Of a DNA stretch of 64,000 nucleotides, positions 51,975-60,308 are shown piece by piece. The DNA lies in contig NZ_BJEC01000003.1 in assembly GCF_005405465.1 (NCBI RefSeq), positions 62,001 to 126,000 of the forward strand, given 5' to 3'. The notes under the pieces were generated by a model, which saw only the letters and a program-made list of their open reading frames with translations, was not told the DNA's origin and made no database searches. Source of the stretch: Weissella thailandensis. GTDB lineage: Bacteria; Bacillota; Bacilli; Lactobacillales; Lactobacillaceae. A program made the translations under genes and the position numbers. Numbering within the stretch: the stretch's first letter is position 1; every line of letters begins with the position of its first letter.

Positions 51975-51990
51975 TGTTTCATGTGGAACA
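51975..51990. other. parS-like site 7
   Basis: TGTTTCATGTGGAACA, the same 16-mer as at 43118. Confidence 0.5.
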
Positions 51991-52020
51991 TCAAATAATC
52001 TTGTAAGTTTCGAGTTGAAT

Positions 52021-52698
52021 TTATTGATAAACCTTTTTCAGATTATCCAAATCTTGTGTAGATAGGGTTGTTTTACCTTGATCAACTGGATACATCACTG
52101 AATCTTTATTTTGTGTATGATCTAGTCCAAGTGCATGGCCAATCTCATGAATTGCGGCAGATAGTCTAGCCGGGTAGGCGGTGTTAAGCGTTGCCTTACC
52201 GTGATTATAATCAGAGCTAACTAAGCCATATTGTGAATATATTTTTGGTCCACCAACACCTAGTTCTTGCATATTATTTTCGTCACTGACGGTTTTATTG
52301 TAGATACCGAGACGCAAAGTATTTTTTGAATCATCCTGTTCTTCAGCAGTTAGTTTCACAATACCCGTTTGATTGTAGACATCAATGGCCTGTAAAAAGA
52401 TTTGGCGAGTTGCTTCTGGGACATCATCATCAAAATAATATCTGTATGTATTCGATAATTCTTTATCAACAACGATTGATTCTAAACCAGATTCTGACCT
52501 TGTTTCAGAGCTTTGTGTATCTGAGTGGGTTTCAGTCTTACTGTCGACCAAAAAGGGAATTTTTTCTGACCAGTTTTTTAGGTCAACGGTCAGCGTGGTG
52601 AGTTGATTATTGATTTGTTGGCTAACTGTGGGGGTTGTTGCCCAATTATAGACAAGGACGGCGGCAATGATTAAAAAAATACTTTTTAAGAATTTCAA
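52021..52698 (-). CDS. membrane-anchored matrixin-like zinc metalloprotease
   Basis: A 225-residue protein. Residues 5-20 (KSIFLIIAAVLVYNWA) are an N-terminal membrane anchor or uncleaved signal; a Ser/Thr-rich linker follows. The catalytic domain has HEIGHALGLDH near the C-terminus, the full zinc motif HExxHxxGxxH, and the Met-turn SVMYP about 10 residues later. This is metzincin family M10A. TTG 52698 is the best start, since AGGAG lies just before. Lactic acid bacteria often carry such proteins; substrates are unknown. Single gene. Confidence 0.85.
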   Translation of the reverse strand: MKFLKSIFLIIAAVLVYNWATTPTVSQQINNQLTTLTVDLKNWSEKIPFLVDSKTETHSDTQSSETRSESGLESIVVDKELSNTYRYYFDDDVPEATRQIFLQAIDVYNQTGIVKLTAEEQDDSKNTLRLGIYNKTVSDENNMQELGVGGPKIYSQYGLVSSDYNHGKATLNTAYPARLSAAIHEIGHALGLDHTQNKDSVMYPVDQGKTTLSTQDLDNLKKVYQ

Positions 52699-52802
52699 TG
52701 CGGACTCCTTTCTAATGGTCTTTAGGTGATGTTTTATAAGCCATGTTACATAATAACATACCAAATTAAGGGTTACCTTATAGTGAGAAAATTTTGAAAC
52801 TG

Positions 52803-52848
52803 AAAGGGAGCTGGGACAGTTATTTTGTCCCAACTCCCTTATTTGTTT
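52803..52848 (-). terminator. rho-independent terminator
   Basis: AAGGGAGTTGGGACA and TGTCCCAGCTCCCTTT on the minus strand; ends the ArsR-type gene. Shared family, with weak T tail. Confidence 0.75.
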
Positions 52849-52852
52849 TGTG

Positions 52853-53743
52853 TTAACTATAGAAAAGTTTTAAATTAATGTCCTGATTATAATTGCCGAA
52901 TCCCTTACCAAATAAGGTACAGCCACCTTGGTTTTCAGAATCCGTTTTAATGGCAAAACGAATTTTAAATGTTTGTCGAGAAATATCAAGATCAGACAAG
53001 GATATAGAGGTAAATGGTTGACCATCTAAGTATGTGCCATGGTCTGTGATACGCAAAATTTTCTGTATACCATATTGATTTACGTTATCTGGCACCCAAT
53101 CAGGGGTGTACTTGCCACGGATATCGGAAAAATCACCAGGGCTTGTCCAAGTACCAACTTCAACGTCATTGATGTAGAACGTAATGTCTGATGGCCAGAC
53201 ATTATTTGAAAATGGGAACTCAGAACCTAGTTCGATAGACATGTCCAACATTTCAAGATGTTCATTTTTTTCTAAAAAATTGGGCGATTGGTATTCAACA
53301 AAGCCATTAGAAAACCAAATCATACCAGCGTAAATTCGTTGTGGATCCATAAAATAGGCGGGATTATCTACTTTACCAATGTAGTCATCTTGTCCTGCTA
53401 ACCCGCAAGATGGTTCTACGGAAAAGTCTGTGTATTGTCCAACGGGGATGTTTGTTTCGTGAACATCGAAGGATGGATAAATGCGCTCAGGAAATCTGAC
53501 CGATATATTGTCCACTTTTAACATAGAAAGTTTATTATGTCCGTCTTTTGCAAAAGCAATAATACCAGCATCTGCTAAGGTTTGCAGATGTTTGAGCGTA
53601 ATTGTTGTACTAATGCCAAGATGATCAGCGATATCGCGCACATTGAGTTTCTCGTGAGATAAAATTTGAATAATTTTCAAGCGCATGGGATTTGCGAGTG
53701 CTTTATAAACGGGTAATGAATTTTCAGAAATATCTAATTGCAT
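52853..53743 (-). CDS. ArsR-type regulator with a large C-terminal domain
   Basis: A 296-residue regulator. Residues about 10-80 are an ArsR winged helix (ALANPMRLKIIQILSHEKL, RDIADHLGISTTITLKHLQTL). No metal-binding CxC is present. Residues about 85-295 are a beta-rich domain, with many aromatic residues, of a kind I do not know by name. It is divergent from the GH43-symporter-GH51 operon with an inverted repeat between, so it probably senses an arabinose-containing sugar. The ATG has an AGGAG site. Confidence 0.75.
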   Translation of the reverse strand: MQLDISENSLPVYKALANPMRLKIIQILSHEKLNVRDIADHLGISTTITLKHLQTLADAGIIAFAKDGHNKLSMLKVDNISVRFPERIYPSFDVHETNIPVGQYTDFSVEPSCGLAGQDDYIGKVDNPAYFMDPQRIYAGMIWFSNGFVEYQSPNFLEKNEHLEMLDMSIELGSEFPFSNNVWPSDITFYINDVEVGTWTSPGDFSDIRGKYTPDWVPDNVNQYGIQKILRITDHGTYLDGQPFTSISLSDLDISRQTFKIRFAIKTDSENQGGCTLFGKGFGNYNQDINLKLFYS

Positions 53744-53768
53744 ATGCGAACTCCTAAAATAACAAAAA

Positions 53769-53791
53769 TATTGTTTGTTTATTAAACAATA
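53769..53791. promoter_or_regulatory. inverted-repeat operator of the arabinofuranosidase operon
   Basis: TATTGTTT (53769-53776) and AAACAATA (53784-53791) are 7 bp apart. Close to the ArsR-type gene start; a likely autoregulatory site. Confidence 0.5.
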
Positions 53792-53899
53792 ACATAAATG
53801 TTTCTTTTGAGTGAATGAAAAGACTTTTTAAGGGTTCTTTCAATAATAAAAATGTTGTTTATATCATAAAATTAGTAGAAAAGATTAACAAAAATGTAT

Positions 53900-53913
53900 T
53901 GAAAGCGCTTGCA
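53900..53913 (+). promoter_or_regulatory. cre site of the arabinofuranosidase operon
   Basis: TGAAAGCGCTTGCA matches the cre consensus except for one base. It lies 61 bp before the GH43 start codon. Confidence 0.7.
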
Positions 53914-53973
53914 ACGTGATTTAAAATAAACGTGTTGAGAAATAAATCACATACTAAAAAGGTGGTACAGAAA

Positions 53974-54942
53974 ATGGCTAATAATTATATCAACCCGCTA
54001 ATTATTCAACGGGCTGATCCATATATTTATAAACACACAGACGGGTATTACTATTTTACTGCATCTGTCCCTGCTTATAATTTAATCGAAATTCGCCGTG
54101 CCAAAACAATTAATGGATTAGCACATGCGATGCCAAGGACTGTTTGGCGTAAACATGATCAAGGTGAAATGAGTGAATTGATTTGGGCGCCAGAAATACA
54201 TTATATCAATAACAAATGGTATATCTACTTCGCTGCGACAGATACAACTGAGTTCGATGAATTAGGTATGTTTACCCATCGTATGTATTGCATCGCATGT
54301 GATAACGACGACCCAATGGTAGGTGAAGAGGTTTGGCATGAAAAAGGACAAATTGTGACTGATAAGGACACTTTTAGTTTAGATGCGACGACCTTTACGC
54401 ATAATGACAAGCTCTATTATGTTTGGGCACAAAAAGATAAAGAAATTAAGGGGAATTCTAATCTATATATTGCTGAAATGAGCAATCCATGGACGCTTAA
54501 AACGCAACCAGTCATGCTTTCGAAACCGGAATTTGATTGGGAAACAAAAATCTTTTCAGTGAATGAAGGACCAGCTGTCTTGAAACGAAACGGGAAAATT
54601 TTTATTACTTTTTCTGGATCGGCTACTGATGAAAATTATGCCATGGGAATGCTATGGATAGACGATAGTGAAGATGTATTGGATGCAGATAAATGGCACA
54701 AACTTGACCATGCTATTTTCCAATCAGATATGGACAATGGCCTATACGGTCCAGGACATAACTCCTTTACCGTTGCAGAAGATGGTGAAACGGATCTATT
54801 AGTTTATCACGTACGAAATTACTTAGATATCAAGGGTGATCCACTATACGATCCTAATCGTCATACGATGGTTCAGCCGTTCACCTGGAATAGTGATGGT
54901 TTTCCAGAATTTGGTAAGCCAGTACCGTTTTCATTTGATTAG
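53974..54942 (+). CDS. GH43 alpha-L-arabinofuranosidase (exo-acting, intracellular)
   Basis: A 322-residue five-bladed beta-propeller enzyme. Catalytic residues are visible: D15 (QRADPYIY) as base, D137 (FSLDATTF) as pKa modulator and E198 (VNEGPAV) as acid. No signal peptide or binding module, so it trims imported arabino-oligosaccharides. The style (INPLIIQRADPYIYKHTDGY) is close to GH43 subfamily 26, exo-1,5-arabinofuranosidases. ATG 53974 has AAGGTGG upstream; 53932 is a less likely start. First gene of a three-gene operon. Confidence 0.87.
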   Translation: MANNYINPLIIQRADPYIYKHTDGYYYFTASVPAYNLIEIRRAKTINGLAHAMPRTVWRKHDQGEMSELIWAPEIHYINNKWYIYFAATDTTEFDELGMFTHRMYCIACDNDDPMVGEEVWHEKGQIVTDKDTFSLDATTFTHNDKLYYVWAQKDKEIKGNSNLYIAEMSNPWTLKTQPVMLSKPEFDWETKIFSVNEGPAVLKRNGKIFITFSGSATDENYAMGMLWIDDSEDVLDADKWHKLDHAIFQSDMDNGLYGPGHNSFTVAEDGETDLLVYHVRNYLDIKGDPLYDPNRHTMVQPFTWNSDGFPEFGKPVPFSFD

Positions 54943-54965
54943 AAAATACAGAGGGGAGTAATAAC

Positions 54966-56237
54966 ATGAGCAACATGGTAAAAGAAAGTCGCCATTTTTG
55001 GGGATTTGCGCTTTCAGAATTTAGTTATTTCTTTATTTGGGCAATAACCTATGGATTCCTAACATTATGGCTAGAGAAAGTTGCTAACGTAACTGGTGCT
55101 CAAGCCGGAATTATTTTTTCATTGATGGCAGGTATGTCATTGATATTCCAACCTATCTTTGGTGTTGTTTCTGATAAGTTAGTCTTTAGAAAGAACTTAT
55201 TGTTAACGATTTCGATTGCGGCAATTTTAACTGGGCCGTATTTCCAATGGTTGTTTATGCCGCTTTTCAACATTAGTCCAATTCTAGTATCTGTGATTAC
55301 AGGTGTCTTCTTGGCCTTTGTTTTAAATGGTGGTGTTTCAGTTATTGAGCAATATGTTGAACGTGCCTCAATAGCAAATAAATTTGAATATGGTCATGCC
55401 CGCATGGGTGGATCGGTTGCCGGTGTCGTCGCTGCAGTTGTGGCTGGTCGCTTGATCTTGTGGGAACCAAATTCAATTTGGTGGGCGACATCAGTAGCCG
55501 CTGTATTTTTGACATTACTATCGGTATTTTCAACTAAGATAAATTTTGAAAATGCTGCAGCAGTCATGGGTGATAATAAAGATGAAAAGATGACCAAAAA
55601 AGATATCTTCTCAATCTTTAAATTGCGTAACTTCTGGATTTTAGCTCTATTCTATATGGGTGCGTCTGCCTTATTTGATGTTTTTGACCAACAATTTATT
55701 GTTTTCTTCAAAACTTTTTTTGAAACAGATGCACAAGGTACCATGGTTTACTCGTACATGACTTCTGCACAAACCGCATTAGAATTGGCTTTGATGATTC
55801 CAATGCCTTATATTATTAACAAAATCGGTGCCCGTAATGGATTAATTATTTATGGATTCTTAACTTGTCTACGAATCGTTGGGTCAGCATTATCACCTTC
55901 ATGGATTTGGATTATATTCTTCCGCTTGTTGGCTGGACTTGAAATGCCGCTATTGCTTGTGTCGATTATGAAGTACATTGCTGAAGCGTTTGATATCCGT
56001 TTGTATGCAACTATTTATGCCTTGGCATCAAATTTTGCTAAGCAAATCTCTGTGTTCATTTTCTCTTCTGCCGCTGGATCAATGTATGACTCAATTGGGT
56101 ATCAACATACGTACCTTATTTTAGGTGGTATCGTGTTTGTGATTACATTGATTGCCGCCACGTTCCTTGAAAAAGGGCAGAAATTGAGTACGGTTAAGCA
56201 TTCTGATGATGTTGAAACAGATGTTGCCGAAGAATGA
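54966..56237 (+). CDS. MFS oligosaccharide:H+ symporter (LacY/RafB-like)
   Basis: A 423-residue, 12-helix permease. SEFSYFFIWAITYGFLTLWL in helix 1 and EYGHARMGGSVAGVVAAVVAG in helix 5, where LacY has its sugar-contacting residues, suggest the oligosaccharide:proton symporter family; GVVSDKLVFRKN is the loop 2-3 motif. Lying between GH43 and GH51, it should take up arabino-oligosaccharides. GAGGGGAG site before the ATG. Confidence 0.82.
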   Translation: MSNMVKESRHFWGFALSEFSYFFIWAITYGFLTLWLEKVANVTGAQAGIIFSLMAGMSLIFQPIFGVVSDKLVFRKNLLLTISIAAILTGPYFQWLFMPLFNISPILVSVITGVFLAFVLNGGVSVIEQYVERASIANKFEYGHARMGGSVAGVVAAVVAGRLILWEPNSIWWATSVAAVFLTLLSVFSTKINFENAAAVMGDNKDEKMTKKDIFSIFKLRNFWILALFYMGASALFDVFDQQFIVFFKTFFETDAQGTMVYSYMTSAQTALELALMIPMPYIINKIGARNGLIIYGFLTCLRIVGSALSPSWIWIIFFRLLAGLEMPLLLVSIMKYIAEAFDIRLYATIYALASNFAKQISVFIFSSAAGSMYDSIGYQHTYLILGGIVFVITLIAATFLEKGQKLSTVKHSDDVETDVAEE

Positions 56238-56298
56238 CGTAAGACATGAGAGAATGCTATAAATATTTGTTTTTCAATAATTATTTAGAGGGGGAAAT

Positions 56299-57795
56299 AT
56301 GAAAGCAACGTTATCTGTTGATCTAACGAATCAAATTTCAGAAATTGATCCTAGATTGTGGGGTTCTTTTACGAAACACCTTGGGCGCAGTGTGTATGAA
56401 GGTATTTATCAACCTGAGCATGAAACGGCTGATGAAGATGGCTTTCGAAAAGACGTTATTGAGGCAGTGAAGAAGCTTAAGGTACCACTTATTCGTTATC
56501 CAGGTGGAAATTTTGTGTCAGGTTATAATTGGCAAGATGGTATTGGGCCTAAAGATGAACGGCCAGTGCGCCTTGATTTAGCCTGGCGTAGTTTGGAAAC
56601 TAATCAATTTGGTCTGCATGAATTTATTAAATGGTGTAAAAAGGTTAATGCTGCTCCTGATATGGCGGTAAATCTTGGTACACGAGGAATTGATGAAGCA
56701 CGAAATTTAGTGGAGTACTGTAACTTTCCAAAAGGGACGTATTGGAGTGATTTACGGCGTAAAAATGGAGCTGAAGAGCCATTTAATATTAAAGTTTGGT
56801 CAGTTGGTAACGAGATGGATGGTGACTGGCAAATCGGTCATCAAACGGCACATGAGTATGGTCGTTTGGTGCATGAAACTGCCAAAGCCATGCGTTTGGT
56901 TGATCCGAGTGTTGAGTTAGTTGCTTGTGGTAGCTCAAATCATCAAAACGAAACTTATGGTAGTTGGGAAGAAACAGTTTTAGATAATGCGTATGATGAT
57001 GTTGATTATTTATCTTTGCATCAATATTATGATAATTATGAAGATAACTTGTCAGAGTTCCTAGGTAAATCAGTTGATTTTGATAATTTTATTTCAGAAG
57101 TTATTGCAATTAGTGATGCTGTGAAAGCACGGAAGCATAGTCATAAGCAAATTAACTTAGCTTTTGATGAGTGGAATGTATGGTATCACTCAGTAGGAGT
57201 AGATGATGAGCAAGAACCATGGACACAAGCACCGCATTTGTTGGAAGATCATTATGATTTTGAAGATGCGCTACTGGTGGGAAGCTTAGCGATTACGTTA
57301 TTAAAGCATGCTGATCGGGTTAAGATTGGTTGCTTGGCCCAGTTGGTGAATGTGATTGCGCCAATTATGACGAATACAGAAGGTTCGCCATCTGTTTGGT
57401 ATCAAACAATTTTCTACCCATTTATGCAAGTATCAAATTATGGTCAAGGAATTGCCCTCACACCAAAACAGACGGTACCAACATATCAAGCAAAGGAATA
57501 TGAGGTACCTTATGTGGATTCGATTGCTGTTTATAATCCAGAGACAGCAGAAGTGGTTGTTTTCATTGTTAATAAGGCTAATGAGCAAACGGCATTCACT
57601 TTGGATATAGATAGTGCAAAATTGGGTGAAGTTGTTGCAGCAACACAATTTGCTGGGTACGATATTCATCAAACGAATGAAGATCAATCTATGGATCTAC
57701 AAGATTTGAAAGATGTGAATGTTGTTGGCAATCAAGTTAACGCACAATTAGAACCACTTTCTTGGAATATGATCCGTATTAAGGCTGAGGCATAA
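56299..57795 (+). CDS. abfA: GH51 alpha-L-arabinofuranosidase
   Basis: A 498-residue intracellular enzyme. Acid/base E172 (SVGNEMDGD) and nucleophile E291 (AFDEWNVWYH) are at normal positions for GH51. RYPGGNFVSGYNWQDGIGP, the substrate-binding segment, and the C-terminal beta-domain from about residue 390 are also seen. It removes terminal arabinose from arabinoxylan or arabinan fragments. GAGGGGG site before the ATG. Last gene of the operon, followed by a terminator. L-arabinose isomerase and kinase are not in the window. Confidence 0.93.
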   Translation: MKATLSVDLTNQISEIDPRLWGSFTKHLGRSVYEGIYQPEHETADEDGFRKDVIEAVKKLKVPLIRYPGGNFVSGYNWQDGIGPKDERPVRLDLAWRSLETNQFGLHEFIKWCKKVNAAPDMAVNLGTRGIDEARNLVEYCNFPKGTYWSDLRRKNGAEEPFNIKVWSVGNEMDGDWQIGHQTAHEYGRLVHETAKAMRLVDPSVELVACGSSNHQNETYGSWEETVLDNAYDDVDYLSLHQYYDNYEDNLSEFLGKSVDFDNFISEVIAISDAVKARKHSHKQINLAFDEWNVWYHSVGVDDEQEPWTQAPHLLEDHYDFEDALLVGSLAITLLKHADRVKIGCLAQLVNVIAPIMTNTEGSPSVWYQTIFYPFMQVSNYGQGIALTPKQTVPTYQAKEYEVPYVDSIAVYNPETAEVVVFIVNKANEQTAFTLDIDSAKLGEVVAATQFAGYDIHQTNEDQSMDLQDLKDVNVVGNQVNAQLEPLSWNMIRIKAEA

Positions 57796-57863
57796 CCTGC
57801 AAGTATATTTCGCCTGGATCCTTTTAAAACTTAAAAAGAAGAATATAGAGATTTTATAATCGA

Positions 57864-57913
57864 AGATCCCAGATAATTATAGCCTGTGAGCCAGTAATTA
57901 TCTGGGATCTTTA
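57864..57913. terminator. bidirectional terminator
   Basis: AAGATCCCAGATAATTA and TAATTATCTGGGATCTT around a loop of about 15 bases, between convergent genes. Confidence 0.88.
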
Positions 57914-57916
57914 CTT

Positions 57917-59229
57917 TTAAGCATGAGGGAAAACAGAGTCGAGCAATTGTTTACCTTTAGCATAATTAGCTTCACGTTCGCTTTGGGGCATCATACTGCC
58001 ACCAGTTGCCCAAACGATATGAGTTGCGTTTGGAGAATTAAAGGTAGGCATATTGTTGATTGTCGGTGCTATACCAGTAAAGCCAGCTGCAGCAGAAGGC
58101 TCAACTGTAATATGTTGCGTATCCTGTAGTTGGGCGACGTATCGGTAAATGTCTTCATCAGGGAAAGTGACACTGCCAAATAGTAACGTGCGCACGACCT
58201 TGCCGGCTAACCGTGACGGACGACCAACTGCTAGACCGTCAGCCGCAGTTAGACCGTCCAGACCAATATCATAAACCGAGATGTGATTATTGAGTTTTGT
58301 CATCATCCCAAGTGTCACAGAAGGTACGTGGGTTGGTTCGCAGAAAATTGCGTGAACATGCGGTCCTAGGATGGTCTTTAGTCCGAAAGTCACACCGCCA
58401 GGACTGCCACCAACACCGGCGGGTAAATATACGATAATCGGATGCTCTTGGTCAACTTTTATCTGGTGTTCCTTTAGTTGCTTCTGTAAACGTACAGCTG
58501 CAACGGCATAACCTAAAAATAAATCGTTAGATCCTTCATCATCAACAAAGTGAATATTAGGGTCTAAGGCAGCATCAGTACGAGCCTTTGGAATGATTGC
58601 TGAAAAGTTTGTGTTGAATTCTTTAACCGTTACGCCGTTCTCACGTAGTTTATCTTTTTTCCACTGACGAGCATCATGCGACATATAAACGGTGGTTTTA
58701 AAACCAAATGTGGCTGCCATGATACCGACGCTTAATGCCAAATTGCCAGTTGAAGCAACAATGACACCGTATTTAGAAAATAATTGGCGAAATTCGGTAG
58801 AAGCTAACATGGCATAATTATCCATGTTAGTTAACCTGCCATTAGAAATTGCGATTTCTTCAGCGAATTTCAGGACTTCATAAATGCCGCCACGAGATTT
58901 AATTGAACCTGAAATGGGTAATTGATTATCAGCTTTTAAAAACAAACGACCAGCCAGTTTTTGCTGTGTTTGATGTTCCCAGGATTCATGCATGTCCTTT
59001 AATGGTATTAAGGGTGATTCAATGATACCATTTGTGGCAGCTGTTTCCGGGAAAACCTTGGCTAAGTAGGGGGCAAAACGTTCTAAACGGGCGGCAGCTC
59101 AAGAATGTCGGCTTTTGAAAACGGCAAATCAGCTGTCTGATTATAGTCGGGGTTACGCCAAAAAGTCGGCTTTGCGGTGATCAAATCTTGAATTTGTGGA
59201 TAGTCTGTTATCAGCGATTCTAAGTTCAT
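57917..59229 (-). pseudogene. dsdA: D-serine dehydratase, frameshifted
   Basis: The start (MNLESLITDYPQIQDL, 59229, AAAGGATG site) and the long remainder are in different frames. They join near 59097-59100: ADILE should be followed by AAARLERFAPYLAKVF, but one G is missing from GAGGCTGCC. The remainder holds the PLP-lysine segment SGSIKSRGGIYEV, ASTGNLALSVGI and the glycine loop PAGVGGSPGGV, and runs to the normal end. The whole would be about 437 residues, the usual length of DsdA. It would convert D-serine to pyruvate and ammonia. Single gene. Confidence 0.85.
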
Positions 59230-59462
59230 GTACCAGTCATCCTTTCGTCCTCAAATTTAAAATTATTATAACGTAAAGAAATAGTAACTAGACCAATTAT
59301 GTTAGCTAATGTGACGCGTTATTTATTTGTCTATATTCGTTTTGGGTTTAATCATTCGGTGACGCTTGGTTTGCCGTAATTTCAATTATTAAAAAATTTC
59401 TATGTTATTCTCATTTATTATTGTAGAATTATGATAATCTGATGAAAATGAAGGTGATTTAC

Positions 59463-60308
59463 ATGAAGTCAAACCGCCATATGGATAATGTTTCACGAGT
59501 GGTTGTGAAAATAGGCACGAGCTCTTTAATGAACGCGAATGGTAAATTGAATTTGCAGGCGATTGATCAGTTAAGTTATACCTTAACGGGACTAGTTAAT
59601 GAAGGTAAACAGGTTATTCTCGTCAGTTCAGGTGCAATTGGTGCCGGAATGGGACGCGTAGGATTGACTAAACGACCGGAACAAATTCAAAAGCAACAAG
59701 CTTTGGCTTCAATTGGGCAAAGTGAGTTGATGACGGTGTATCAACAACGATTTGCAGCTTATGGTCAACAAATTAGTCAAGTGTTATTAACACACGACGT
59801 CTTAGACTACCCACAGAGTAGAGCATATGTTCATAATGCAATGGAGCAACTATTAGACTGGGGAATTATTCCGATAGTTAATGAAAATGATACGGTGGCG
59901 GTTGATGAATTGGATCATCGTACGACTTTTGGTGATAATGATCAATTATCCGCAATTGTTGCGGTACGTTCGCATGCGGATCTGCTGATTATGTTGTCAG
60001 ATATTGATGGCTTTTATACTGGTAATCCGCATCAAGATACCGAAGCAAAATTGATTAGGGAATTGCATGAGGTAACTGATGATTCATTGAAAAGAGCTGG
60101 TGGCGCAGGCACGGAATTTGGTACGGGTGGTATGACGACAAAGTTAAAAGCAGCAGCCGAAATTTTATCACATCATCAGATGATGGTTTTGGCAAATGGT
60201 GCCAACCCGTCGATTATTTTTAATATTATGAACGGCGAGGAGATTGGTACACTTTTTATGCCAAAAGATATGAGTGAGGGAATGGATAATGACAGAATTG
60301 TTGAATAA
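59463..60308 (+). CDS. proB: glutamate 5-kinase
   Basis: A 281-residue amino acid kinase for the first step of proline synthesis. VVVKIGTSSLMN (N-terminal lysine), LVSSGAIGAGMGR, PIVNENDTVAVDEL and FGDNDQLSAIVA, as well as GTGGMTTKLKAA, are all typical. The C-terminal PUA domain found in E. coli ProB is absent, which is usual for many lactic acid bacteria. ATG 59463 has AAGGTGA upstream; the earlier ATG 59442 lies before that site. The end overlaps proA by 20 bases. Confidence 0.93.
   Translation: MKSNRHMDNVSRVVVKIGTSSLMNANGKLNLQAIDQLSYTLTGLVNEGKQVILVSSGAIGAGMGRVGLTKRPEQIQKQQALASIGQSELMTVYQQRFAAYGQQISQVLLTHDVLDYPQSRAYVHNAMEQLLDWGIIPIVNENDTVAVDELDHRTTFGDNDQLSAIVAVRSHADLLIMLSDIDGFYTGNPHQDTEAKLIRELHEVTDDSLKRAGGAGTEFGTGGMTTKLKAAAEILSHHQMMVLANGANPSIIFNIMNGEEIGTLFMPKDMSEGMDNDRIVE

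Noticed and set aside
59489-59504. parS-like TGTTTCACGAGTGG
   Set aside because: Left half matches but the right half does not; inside proB. Likewise GTTTCACGTCG at 63471 was dropped.
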